A stretch of 64,000 nucleotides of DNA from Amaranthus tricolor. Its lineage: Eukaryota; Streptophyta; Magnoliopsida; Caryophyllales; Amaranthaceae. Within the stretch, counting starts at the first letter, position 1. Each line of letters begins with the position of its first letter. The position numbers and the translations under genes are program-made. The stretch is taken from positions 20,061,038 to 20,125,037 of the forward strand of contig NC_080052.1 in assembly GCF_026212465.1 (NCBI RefSeq), written 5' to 3'. The notes under the pieces are model-generated. The model did not search any database. It was not told the DNA's origin and saw only the letters and a program-made list of their open reading frames with translations. Of this stretch, positions 38,201 through 47,867 are shown piece after piece.

Positions 38201-39248
38201 CATTCTCTAGGGACTCCAAGGTTCAATATCATGCCACAACTTTAACCTTTCCTGAAAAATTATGTGACAATATGCCAAGAGTAGTGCTTCCATGCAACAA
38301 ATCAAGTATCAACCATACCTCAAGCGTTTTATTTCTAATCCGCAACCAACAAATGCAATAATTAGCATTCATCGTGCAATGTACATAACATTGGACAACC
38401 CCCGCTAATTTCAAACTTGCGATGGGCAAATCTGATTATACCTTTTAGCAAAATGTCAAGGAACCAAAAAACCCCAAATTTCTATACTACTGATTGATAT
38501 TATCAAATAATTCTTTCAAAAAAAATTATTATCAAATAAAGATCTAATGAAATCAAATTGTAGTAGATACAAAGAATGTCTCAGTCCATTTAGGGGGAGA
38601 GGGCCCACAGTCAAACAACACTTAATCACTTAGCATCAATAAGAAACACATATTCGAAAACTTACCCAATGTGATAACCAAAAAGAAAATTAGCCATGGA
38701 TGCTGTCAATACATGAGGAAAAACAGGCAACCATCCTAAATCAATCCCTTCTGGATTATCATCTCTATCTTTCAACAACTCTTCTGTTTTATTATCTACA
38801 TGCATTTCACAATCAAAAATTAGCAAATGAAAGTTTAAACCCTCCATTTATCTTCTTTTCATTTTCTCTGGCAACTACTGGGGCTTAAACCCTTTACATA
38901 AATCCATCTTTCATTTAAAAAATCAGCGAACTTTAGAAACCACAGCAAGAATAAACAATACCCATCAAGCATAATTGATGATTACTGTAGTTAATTGAAA
39001 CACACAAAAATGGCAAAAATTTGCAAAAATAAAAATAAAAATATTATAGTCAATAATCTCCAACCTGAGTATTCGTGATGCTTGTTTTTAGAGGCTTGAA
39101 CAGAAAACTGTTTGTGGGGTTTGAAATGAGGGAAATGCTTAGAATGATGGAAAGAAACATACATGAGTTTGGTGGAGACAGAAGTGGGAAATGAGGGTAA
39201 TGAAACGAAGGGGCGATAAAAAGCTGTAGCAGTATGTACTGCCTCCAT
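26201..39248 (-). CDS. Probable plastidic glucose transporter (pGlcT2-type, MFS sugar porter)
   Basis: Twelve exons, all in frame: 39248-39065, 38795-38666, 37295-37095, 36985-36886, 36372-36260, 31301-31208, 31036-30880, 30618-30472, 30190-30117, 29920-29835, 27139-27025, 26398-26201, giving 532 codons. Residues 1 to about 60 are Ser/His/Lys-rich with few acidic residues, as in a chloroplast transit peptide. The body is a 12-helix sugar porter: FLFGYHIG (TM1), GFLVDKFGCRR with D150 (loop 2-3 signature), GRFLVGLGIGVNTVLVPIY, AESPRWLCK (loop 6), QQFAGING at 338-345 (TM7), LIDKQGRRKLL (loop 8-9) and ETKGRSLEEIELSL near the C-terminus. The sequence is closest to what I recall of Arabidopsis At1g67300, rather than pGlcT4. 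Expected role: glucose transport across the plastid inner envelope. Intron 5 is about 5 kb. Confidence 0.9.
27140..29834. other. Transporter intron 10 with repeat fragments
   Basis: Holds GGTCAAGT/GGTCGACTC-rich fragments (28060-28440), a GCTCAACCC/GGTTACACAGG patch (28860-29060) resembling worn hAT ends, and an inverted-repeat element near 29305-29755 (gggttgtcaacaactacc against gggttgttgacaaccacc in reverse complement, with AAAAACTACCTTA-type arms). No gene recognised. Confidence 0.45.
31302..36259. other. Transporter intron 5, about 5 kb, with transposon debris
   Basis: Contains two short SINE-like words (gagatgtatgcaaccttact at 31741 and ggatgtatgcaagcttaccc at 35390, each followed by an AAAGAG-CTG/ATT motif). 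A direct repeat (agtgctctaggtccgtagtggg-like) occurs near 32050 and 32228. Also present are a TAACG/CGCGA-rich block (32280-32640) and a LINE scrap (33090-33560, listed separately). The 34700-36250 part is AT-rich with nothing recognised. Confidence 0.45.
33090..33560 (+). pseudogene. LINE reverse-transcriptase scrap in transporter intron 5
   Basis: The plus-strand frame at 33091-33285 reads ...LWCELFTNDVILVDETRD, matching the catalytic FADD block of plant LINE reverse transcriptases with FADD degraded to FTND. Downstream, broken frames give KKEDIDQDVKHM and GWLKWRVIVKILCEEGVC, matching the later GWLKWRxxxxVLCD block. The intervening part is shortened. It is only about 470 bp and clearly dead; its orientation is opposite to the transporter gene. 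Confidence 0.6.
37296..38665. other. Transporter intron 2
   Basis: AT-rich intron between exons 2 and 3; no gene or well-bounded element recognised. Confidence 0.4.
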
Positions 39249-39946
39249 TTTAGTGCAGACTATAGAGACTTGAGAGCTATGAATATTCAGGAAATATATG
39301 AATACTTTCCAGTAATTGATAGTTGATCGTGCAAGAATCTAGATCATCGCTCCATTTTTTGAGGGAGACGAAGTTTGTTAACGTGTACTAAGATTCTTTA
39401 ACTTGTATCAGAGTATCGGACAGTCGCATAGTGAATCATTTATTATAAGAATTTTGTGATTTCTTAGTTGACAACAAAATTTTTAAATCATTGAACATGT
39501 GTGAAATAAATGAATAATCAAAATTGTGCTAGACCATCTTATTTGATAATTTGTAGTTATTTAGGTTTTTATAATTGCTATTATATGTTTTTGGTCATTT
39601 TATTATTTTTAAATTTTATCATGCGTTGTCTTGTTATATTTTTTGTCTTATCATGTCAAATTTTATTTTCCTCTGTAAGTCATTCACAAGTCGAGAGATT
39701 CTTTAGTTGCATCTTTTTTTATAGGTATGATTTTTCGTCTTTCATCCCTCCTCGAGCCCTAACAATAGTTTTCATGAGCGGGGTATATTGGATATGATGA
39801 TGATGAAGAATAAACTTTTCCTATTTTTTGTTGACTCTAACCATAGTTTTCATAAGCGGGATATATAAGGTATGATGATAATAAAGGATAAACTTTCCTA
39901 TTTTATGTTTATTAGTTGGTGAAAAGACAAAAAAAAAAAAAGGGGA
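39249..39946. other. Upstream region of the transporter with a LINE-tail-like duplicated repeat
   Basis: The first 100 bp or so is the presumed 5' untranslated region and promoter of the minus-strand transporter. At about 39763-39917 there are two copies, 78 bp apart, of a unit with tagttttcat, agcggg, atat and (ATG)n. The 'gcgggatatattggatatgatgatgatg' style of ending is typical of LINE 3' tails; a third version is at about 60620. Confidence 0.5.
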
Positions 39947-39955
39947 GGATAAGTC

Positions 39956-40559
39956 GAGTCTATTCCCATTATATTGCTCAAAAAAAAAAAATTCCCACTT
40001 TGCTTGAAATGGGAAAATATTTCCCACATTACCGTCCACGTCAGAGATTTTTTTTTTTTTTTTTCAGACAAAACCGCCACATGAAGTAGCGGTTTGCTTA
40101 TTAATTTTTTTCTTTTTAAAAAAAAAAATTAAAATGACATGCTGTTTTGTACTGCTATAAAACCGCCACTTGAAGTGGCGGTTTGCTTACTTTTTTTTTT
40201 TAAAAAAAAAAAATTTAATAATGTTTTGTACTACTACAAAACCGCCACTTGAAGTGGCGGTTATCTTACTTTTTTTTTTAAAAAAAAAATTAATAATGTT
40301 TTTTACTGCTACAAAACCGCCACTTAAAGTGGCGGTTTACTATTTTTTTTTTTTTTTTTTTTTTAAATTAAAATCCATAAAACGCCATTTCAAGTAGCGG
40401 TTTAGTTCAGATCTCTTAACAAAACCGCCATTTCAGGTAGCGGTTTTATTAAAAAAAAAAAAAAAAATTCTGACGTGGACGGTAATGTGGGAAATATTTT
40501 CCCATATCAAGCAAAGTGGGAATTATTTTTTTTTTGAGCAATATAATGGGAATAGACTC
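39956..40559. mobile_element. Non-autonomous MULE-like element carrying six palindromic cassettes
   Basis: Inverted ends of about 95 bp (left gagtctattcccattatatt; the right in reverse complement is the same), running inward through cccactttgcttga, gggaaaatatttcccacatt and accgtccacgtcaga, are almost identical. They are flanked by the perfect 9-mer ggataagtc at 39947-39955 and 40560-40568. A 9-bp duplication points to the Mutator superfamily. The interior has no ORF; it consists of six hairpin cassettes separated by poly-T/poly-A tracts (listed separately). High TIR identity and a perfect duplication suggest a young insertion. Confidence 0.9.
40071..40447. repeat. Array of six AACCGCCACTT / AAGTGGCGGTT palindromes
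   Basis: Cassettes at 40071-40095, 40161-40183, 40240-40262, 40315-40337, 40379-40403 and 40421-40447. Cassettes 2 and 3 are perfect: an 11-nt arm AACCGCCACTT, one spacer base, and its exact reverse complement. Cassette 4 has a single changed base. Cassettes 1, 5 and 6 are variants with AGTAGCGG or CCATTTC. Spacing of the first four is about 75-90 bp. Each is followed by ttactttttttttaaaaaaaa-like tracts, themselves inverted T/A runs. Confidence 0.93.
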
Positions 40560-40568
40560 GGATAAGTC

Positions 40569-41577
40569 TCATTATTAACCCAAAATGAAAAACTAACTTT
40601 ATTGGCTTTTTTAAAGCTTTTGGCTTGTAGTTCTACAATTCTTAAGAAACAACCAATAGTAAGGAATTAATTTTAACAAATATCTTACTAACAATTGACT
40701 TAGTTGACTAGCTTAGAAAGCTCGCAAAAACAAACAACACTTTCAACTGACTAAATAAGCTAACTAAAAAAATCAACAATCAACAATTATTTGACTTAAT
40801 TATTTTGATGACATTTTGTTACAATTACAAGTTATTTTATTAATAAAAAAAAGTTAAAGGAAAAAGGCTCAGTTTTATTAATTTCAAACCCTCAAACTTG
40901 TATTTCAACTAGCCCAAGGAACACCTCTAACTGTCATAATTCATTCTTCACCCCCATGTTTTCATAATCATAGTTGATGAAGGAGTATTTTAGATGAAAA
41001 TAGAAAATGGTTTTTATAATTGGTGAAGGAGACGGAAGTAAAGACAAATGCGACTATGCGAGGAATAGAGGTTGTGCTGTGACAGAAATTAAACAGTGGA
41101 AGGATTTCAATGGTACGTGTGGGTTGGAGATAGAGGGAGGGGTTAAGAGAATGAATTGTAAAATAAGGGTGAATTCAAATGTGGTTGACTACATGTAGTG
41201 GGTTTTGAGAAAGGTGGTCAGCTAGACGTGAAGATAGGAGTTTAGAGGGTCGATTGAATAGTGAGTCAGTGTTTTGAATGTGGATAAGGGTCGTGTGGTG
41301 GTTTCAAGTGCATAAGTGAGGGTGGTAGGGAAAGGGGTGGTCTTGTACGTTTAAACTACGATGGTGCTCACATTGACATTATTTTTTTTTTTCATAATGT
41401 TTTAACTTATAAATTAAGAAAAAAATATATATAAATTAAGGGTATGTTTTACTAAATGGAAATGAAGGGAAACAAATGAGAGAAATTTGAAGGGATCAAG
41501 AATGTCTTATTTAGATGACAAAAAGAGAGGGAAAAGATTTAGGGAAGAAGGAATTGGAGAAAACATGGATAATTTTA
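40569..41577. other. Spacer with AT-rich transposon relics
   Basis: Contains GACTTAGTTGACTAGCTTA-like fragments (40690-40800). No gene recognised; the plus frame at 41007-41198 has no known motif. Confidence 0.4.
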
Positions 41578-41586
41578 TTACGATTA

Positions 41587-42100
41587 GGGAAATTTCACGT
41601 GGTATTGGGTTTTTCACGTGATAGCAAAAACTTTCTAAAAATCTATGCGGTAATCCTGAGTTTTATCAAATTCTTTCTTCGTGACTTTTTTACACAGAAA
41701 ACGTTTGGAAACATTAATTATAAAACTTAAAACTTGCTGTACGCCTATTTATTTGTTTCACCTGATCAAATTGCACCAGTTTCATAATTTGATAGTAGGA
41801 GAGAAGTGAAAAAAACTAGGGTTTGATATGGGGGAAAAATGCGATTTGGAGGAAAGATGGTAGATTTAGGATTCATATTTTGTGGGAAGCTTATGAAACT
41901 CATGTAATTTGATCCGGTGAAACGAATAAATAGACGTACATCAAGGTTTAAGATTTGTAATTAACGTTTTCCAACGTTTTCTGTGTAAAGGTCAAGTAGA
42001 AAGAATTTGGTAAACCTTAGGGTTACCGCGTGGATTATTAAAAAGCTTTGGTTACCACATGTAAAACCCAATACCCCAGGGTTACCACATCGAATTTCCC
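41587..42100. mobile_element. 514-bp foldback element with near-perfect 9-bp target duplication
   Basis: The left end gggaaatttcacgtggta pairs with the right end gggaaattcgatgtggta (reverse complement). The arms align for about 200 bp (acacagaaaacgtt, ctatttattcgtttcacc and agtttcataa against their partners). Flanks are ttacgatta (41578-41586) and ttacggtta (42101-42109), 8 of 9 identical, which fits a MULE-type MITE. The remaining centre of about 100 bp has no ORF. Confidence 0.75.
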
Positions 42101-42215
42101 TTACGGTTATAATCTCAATAAATGTGAAAATATTTGAAGGACCTTGGATCCTTAGTGTTTAGGTATTGAAACTCAAAACAAAAGTAAAATGCACAAAAGT
42201 ATACTTGACTATAAG

Positions 42216-43032
42216 TAGAGATGGCAATGAATCTTGGATCCGACTCTGATTCGTGGATCCAGAATCGTTTTGACGGATCTAAGTCTTATTTTTTGGACCA
42301 GTCGGATCCGAATCCATATAAAATTGACAGATCCAAATTCAGATCTTGAATAACTATCTGGATCCGGATATGTGGATTCAATGGATCCATTTTCTTTTTC
42401 CAACTCCATTTTCAAATTCAAAGCTTAACGTAGAAATGAATTTAAACCATGTGTAAAATTATGTAGAACTAACCAATAATTAAACTGCAAGATTTGTATG
42501 CAAAAGCAAATTAAAGCACCAGGTTCAAAGCTTCAGAATGCATTACTATACTAAATTCCTCAATTAGTACAATTTCACATACAAAAAATCCCACTAAGAT
42601 AATTTTTCAATTAACACCAAATTAAAGTTGTAATCACAAAATCACCACTTAATAAAAATCTTAGAATCAACCTAGAAAAAAATGATTGATTAATCTCTAT
42701 AACTAGGTTGATGTTTTGAAGAGATTTATAGTATGTATAATAATATTGGATGTATTTTATATTTTAATTAATAGTTTTATGTATAATTATTAATTAAAGT
42801 TTATAACTCAATTGCTATCGCAGTACGAAGTAAAATTCAATTAAAAACGCAAAAGTGAGCTTGAATCGTTTTAGACCCAAACCCGATACTGTATCCGTGA
42901 TACTCGCGGATTTGGATATGGGTCCTGACAAATTGGATCCGGGGATCCAGCCTCGAATCTGGATCTTCATAATATGGATCTAAATTTGAGTTAACTTTGA
43001 CCCGGTCCAAATCTGACCCGTTATCATCTCTA
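42216..43032. mobile_element. hAT-like non-autonomous element with GGATCC-rich ends
   Basis: The ends are tagagatggcaatga and, in reverse complement, tagagatgataacggg, flanked by actataag (42208-42215) and aatataag (43033-43040), 7 of 8 identical. An 8-bp duplication and a TAGRGATGGCAA-type terminus are hAT-like. Both subterminal regions are dense in ggatcc/ggatccgg words in opposite orientation (six or more in 42236-42390, and again in 42930-42985), typical of subterminal transposase-binding repeats. Interior AT-rich, without ORF. Confidence 0.75.
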
Positions 43033-43549
43033 AATATAAGTGTTAAGATATTAATAAAGTTCAAATTAAAAGAAATGAATAATCTACATTTTCGAGTCTC
43101 GATATCTAAGATTCAGATGTTCGAAGATTACATTGGGCCTGCAACCATAAGGAAAAACTGATTGGGGATGGTCCCTCGGAAAACTCTTCTAATGTTTAAG
43201 TTAGTCAGAGAGTCTGAAATATGGAATGAAGAAAGATGAGATGATTTTCAGATGAGAAGACTATAATTCAAGGTTTGGATCTTGATATTTGGCAAAGGAC
43301 ATTTAGAAAGAGTGAGGAGTAGAGAGTAAAGAGAGTAGAATTGGGTAATATTAGGTTGGTGAAATCTCACTTCAAGGTGGATAATTATATAGGGATCCCA
43401 AAAAAAATAATGGAGATGGGTGATGATGATGTGGGCATTTTTGATTGGTTAAAGTTGAATTTGGTTATTTTTATATATTATTTATATTTATATTTATTCT
43501 TTTGTATTTTCTTTAATAATTGATTATATTACATTCGAAAGATGTGACA

Positions 43550-46330
43550 TAGACAAAATGGACTATAAGGATCGCATCATAGATGACTTAGGGTTAGAAG
43601 TGTTGCAACTGTTTGTCAAAATAAATCGATGAATAGGTGATGAGGATGTGGGAGCCACTAAGAGTGACAATCTATAAGCCTCTCATGAATCAGATGATGA
43701 TGGTCTTTAATATCAAGTAATTCTACATTACGAACCAATAATTAGTGGGGATGAATCTTTGTCTTCTCCCATATACCCTTCGGAGAAACATTATATGTTT
43801 CCTTAAGAACCAACCATGGCTTTTGAACTTGATTATTTGAGAGTAAATCATAAGCTCTTAGAAATACTTAATGTAGATACCAAGAAGATGGAAGGATAAG
43901 CAAGTTCATCACGCAGACACATTGTAGAACCAGAACTACACTCAATTATTTCATTAACAATGTGATGATGCATATTCTAGGAAAAGATAAAGCTTCATTA
44001 ACCAAAGGTGGGGCTTGATAGATGAGTATGAACTAATAAAGCCCGAGATATATGACGTAGTGAAGTTCCCCCCCTAATAATTGCACTATAATTTAATACG
44101 CGACCTTTGTTGTAAGGCTGAGACTTCTGTTTCATCCTTTTTATGAGAAAAGTGTTGGATTTTTTTAACGTCATATTTATTGAGATTTACCCCTAAGCTT
44201 AGGGTTGTATGACAGGCTTCATCAAGATATGTGGAGTGTTAGGAATAAAACCAACTTGAACGACTTTTTGTTACATATTTAGAGCAATGTTTTGTAACTT
44301 GCAGAATCATGGCGTAGGATAGATAACATTCGCTCATAGGCACAGATTTAAGATAGTAGCGGGCCTCCTTGATTGTCAAAAAGGATATAAGACTAGTTTT
44401 GCCTACCATTATTGTAGTAGGGGTTGGAACTTCATGACTACATATGATATACAACCTCGGTAGAAGATATTTAATAACTCGGTTCCACAATATGACTATG
44501 ATAAAGCCATCTTAGTTGAGCATGCTAGGATGGACATTCAACTGGTTTGAGAACCAGTTCACGTTTTATTCACTTGGATTTTAAAGAAGTAGCATCTCAA
44601 GAATGAGTTCTTCGAAGAATTTTTTCAGCTAGAGCTTGAAGATCAATAATAGTAAATTTTCTTCCTAAATTCTTCTAAGTTTTTGCTCCTAAATAAATCT
44701 TATTTACTGTTGTATTTTAGGAATTTTCTAAAAGAATTGAACAAGTGATAGAAGGAGATAATGAAGAAGGTGGATTTAAAGAAGCCTGTTGCCCGCTTTG
44801 CCTGCTAATTGATTAGGTAGTTTTTTAGATTTATACAAATTTATCTGGGTTGTTTATACTTGTGTTTTTACTTTTTTTTGTTTTTGCAGAATTTGGATTG
44901 GCCGAGGATCCAACCAATGAGAAAGATAAAGAGCTGCTTGAGAAGAGGAAAAAGATTGATCTACTTGAGGAGTTGGTGTTGGATGAGCCCAAAATGAAAA
45001 AGACACAGAAGTCTCGGGCTAAAAAAGAGTTAGTTGAATTTACGACTGAAAAAAGTCAGCTAGTCAAGGTAGGGTGAAGGTTGAGTCCACCAAGACAGTC
45101 TACACTTATATACCTTTGGTCGAGCATAGGGCATGCGTGGTGATTTGGGAGGCACAAGTTGCTTCTTAGCAACGATTATCACAATAATATCATCAATCTC
45201 CACCCTAATTGTTGGTCTGTGAGAAGGGCAAGGCAAAGATGGACATGTTGGCCTAGTACAAGCGATCTACTAGAAATATACTATGTGAGGTGAACATGGA
45301 TGTTCATAAGAGGAAAGACCCGGAGAAGAGGTGACAATAAGCACGTCCTAGTGTTGTTGAGTTTTGTCTCTCCACATACTCTTTCTTTGGCATATAATTA
45401 ACTTATATTTTGTTTTGATTAACACCTTGTTTGTCGTAGGCTTTGTTGTAGATGACTTTCGAGATATCCTTGATGGATCAAAAGACGACCACTGTTGAAA
45501 TAGTGAGGAAATTGACTGTTAGGATAGATAAGTAAAACAAGGACTTGTTATAATGAGTCCAAGGCTCCTAGCAACAGACAAAAGAGGTAGACAAGCTGAA
45601 AACACATGTGCCAAAAGCAAGAAACTATTTAAGCGATTGACCAAAAAATAGAGGGCTCAGATGAAAAAAACTTTGGATAAGGCTGAGCAAAACATAATCA
45701 TGCTCATGGCCAAGCAATCAATAATCCCCATGATTTTTTCAGGTATTTGAAATGAGGATGAAAAGTTAATGAGCCATAACAATAAAGTGGATCATAGATG
45801 TTGCCAAGATCTATAAGCCATGGTTTGAGCGAAGAAATCGTATTTTGTTCAAGACTGGATAAATTCTAAAGAGGCCGTAGACTTCAAGAGCCAACTCTCT
45901 AGTGAGATGATCACTAGTGGGTCCGTGATTGAGGCTGAGGCTTTTTCTTTGGCTTGCACGAAACTAGGAGTTAACTTTGAGAAGCTTACGAAGTTAGTTA
46001 AGGAAAAAAAGTCGAAACAATGTATAACTTGGTCAACTTCTTATAGTTTGAGCCTAAAGCATTAGCAGATGCAACTTGGGATGTTCAGGAGCAAGCTAAG
46101 TGGGCTCAAGTGGTTAATAAGGCTCAAGAGGATAATGTAATGAGCTTGAACTTAGACAAAATTAGTGTCACCTTTTTGCTTATGCCATCTGTTACAAACC
46201 GATCTACCTTCTCAAAGCTGGAATTAGAGTGTGCTAATCTAGCAAACAATTTTACATGCAGAATTTTTTTTTTCTTATCTATCAACAAACCTTATGAGCA
46301 AAGTTTACTAGTGGTGTGACACCCCATGAT
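43550..46330 (+). pseudogene. Decayed coding region of unknown type
   Basis: Scattered plus-strand stretches with protein-like composition are broken by stops and frameshifts: FKIVAGLLDCQKGYKTSFAY followed by WNFMTTYDIQPR near 44345-44465; a Lys/Glu-rich segment at 44880-45077 (DKELLEKRKKIDLLEELV); and NSKEAVDFKSQLSSEM followed by AFSLACTKLGVNFEKLTKL near 45860-45995. The charged, helical content with Lys-rich runs suggests a coiled-coil or gag-like protein from a retroelement, but I recognise no catalytic domain. I saw no LTRs around it. The assignment as one element is inference. Confidence 0.35.
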
Positions 46331-47690
46331 TAGTTTAATTTTCCAAAGCACTTTAAAGAGAAAACTTAAACGAAGCCCTATTTCTAAAATTGTTATCGCC
46401 ACATATATTTTTAATAAATAAAATGCTAAACAAACTTTAAAATTAAACAAAAGTAAACAAATATCTATTAGAAGAATAACTTAGTGAATCTCAAACTCTA
46501 ATTTAATCCTTAAAATATCTAAACAACTACACAGAAATAATTTAGATTAGATCTAATCCAATATAATAATTGTTTTCTTCATTTCGCGATCCCAAACAGT
46601 CATAAACTTGCAAAACAGTAAGAATGCAAGAAAACTAGAGAGAAAACTCTCAAATTAAGAAAATTGAGTGATTTCAACACCATCCTGTAAAATAATTAAA
46701 TTGAAATCAATTACCGAAGATAGTATAGAGTCGAGTTGAAAATCAATTTGTGCACATAAGGTAATATCATACAAGACAATTTATCTAATTTGACATTTAA
46801 TTTAATAATGATAATCACATTCCAATTACTAATTCTAGGGAATGAAATCGAGAACGAGAATAACTACTACCTTTAGGAAAGAGCTAGTTTTTTTTTGTTC
46901 AAAGTTTTAGTTTTTTCAAGATTGACATAACTATAAAAATAAATATATTATTTAATTAAATTAATTAGATCATCACACTTTTTGATTAAGAAAGTGAAAG
47001 AAAGGAAAAGAATTATAGAAAAGGGAATAGAAAAAACGGAAGAATGGTGTTTTCATTTCAAGTTAATAAATAATAGAAAGATATTTTTTTATAAAATTAC
47101 TAATAAAATACCATTTCTTTATTTTATTATTTCCTTATACCATCCAAATAAACTAACATTATGTTGGACGTAAGGAAGTCACTAAGAAAGGAAAGAGAAA
47201 TAAAAGATCACATTTTTCTCATTTGGATACCAAAAGGAAGGGAAAAAAATATAAAAGCGAGAAAATTAAAGAAAGTTTCTTTTATTTTGTACTATATCAA
47301 TTCTTCTGACTTACTCTATTATATTTAAAAGATTTGAAAACAAAATTCAATAATCTCCGTCTTTATTATTTCATTTTTCTTTCATTTCCTTTCTAAAACC
47401 TATCTATACACATACAAGTGATGACATTACTTGTTTCTAAGAGTTTGCAGCCCGAAATTCTTTATCATCATCATCAACCTAATACCCGTCCTTCTGCAAC
47501 AAAAAGAATTGAAAAATGCGGTTAATTTTACCAAAAAGAAAAGGCCACTACATAGTTTGCAGCCCAAAATTATTTTGATCAAATGAGACAAATTTTAGGG
47601 GAAGAATTAAAGTATTCCTCAGCAATCAATTTTGTTCTATCCTAACACAGCATTGGAATTTGTGAGGCGAGAAATTATGGACGTATAGTG
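46331..47690. other. AT-rich spacer before the epimerase gene
   Basis: Includes a region of AAAGAAAGGAAAAG purine runs (46980-47040, 47160-47290) with TTTCATTTCCTTT near 47380, resembling a worn foldback element of the GGAAAGG family. No gene recognised. Confidence 0.4.
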
Positions 47691-47731
47691 CGTAATGGAA
47701 GACAGACGCAAAATTAGTCATACCGTCATAC

Positions 47732-47744
47732 GCCTATATAATAA
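47732..47744 (+). promoter_or_regulatory. Candidate TATA box of the epimerase gene
   Basis: gcctatataataagg lies about 125-135 bp upstream of the ATG at 47868, a normal distance for a plant TATA box with a 5' leader of about 100 nt. Predicted from sequence only. Confidence 0.45.
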
Positions 47745-47867
47745 GGTGTACAAAATGGCAAAAAGGGTATCCTGTACGAAAACTTCACAGATTTTGTTAG
47801 CAACTGACAAAGAGGAGACAAAAAAGAGAGTGAGAGGGTTCAGTGAGGTTTTTACAGCAAGGTAAGC

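Noticed and set aside
40071..40447. CRISPR-like array (repeats of about 23 bp at regular spacing)
   Set aside because: The genome is eukaryotic, the spacers are homopolymer T/A tracts rather than unique sequence, and the array lies inside a transposon with inverted ends and a 9-bp target duplication.
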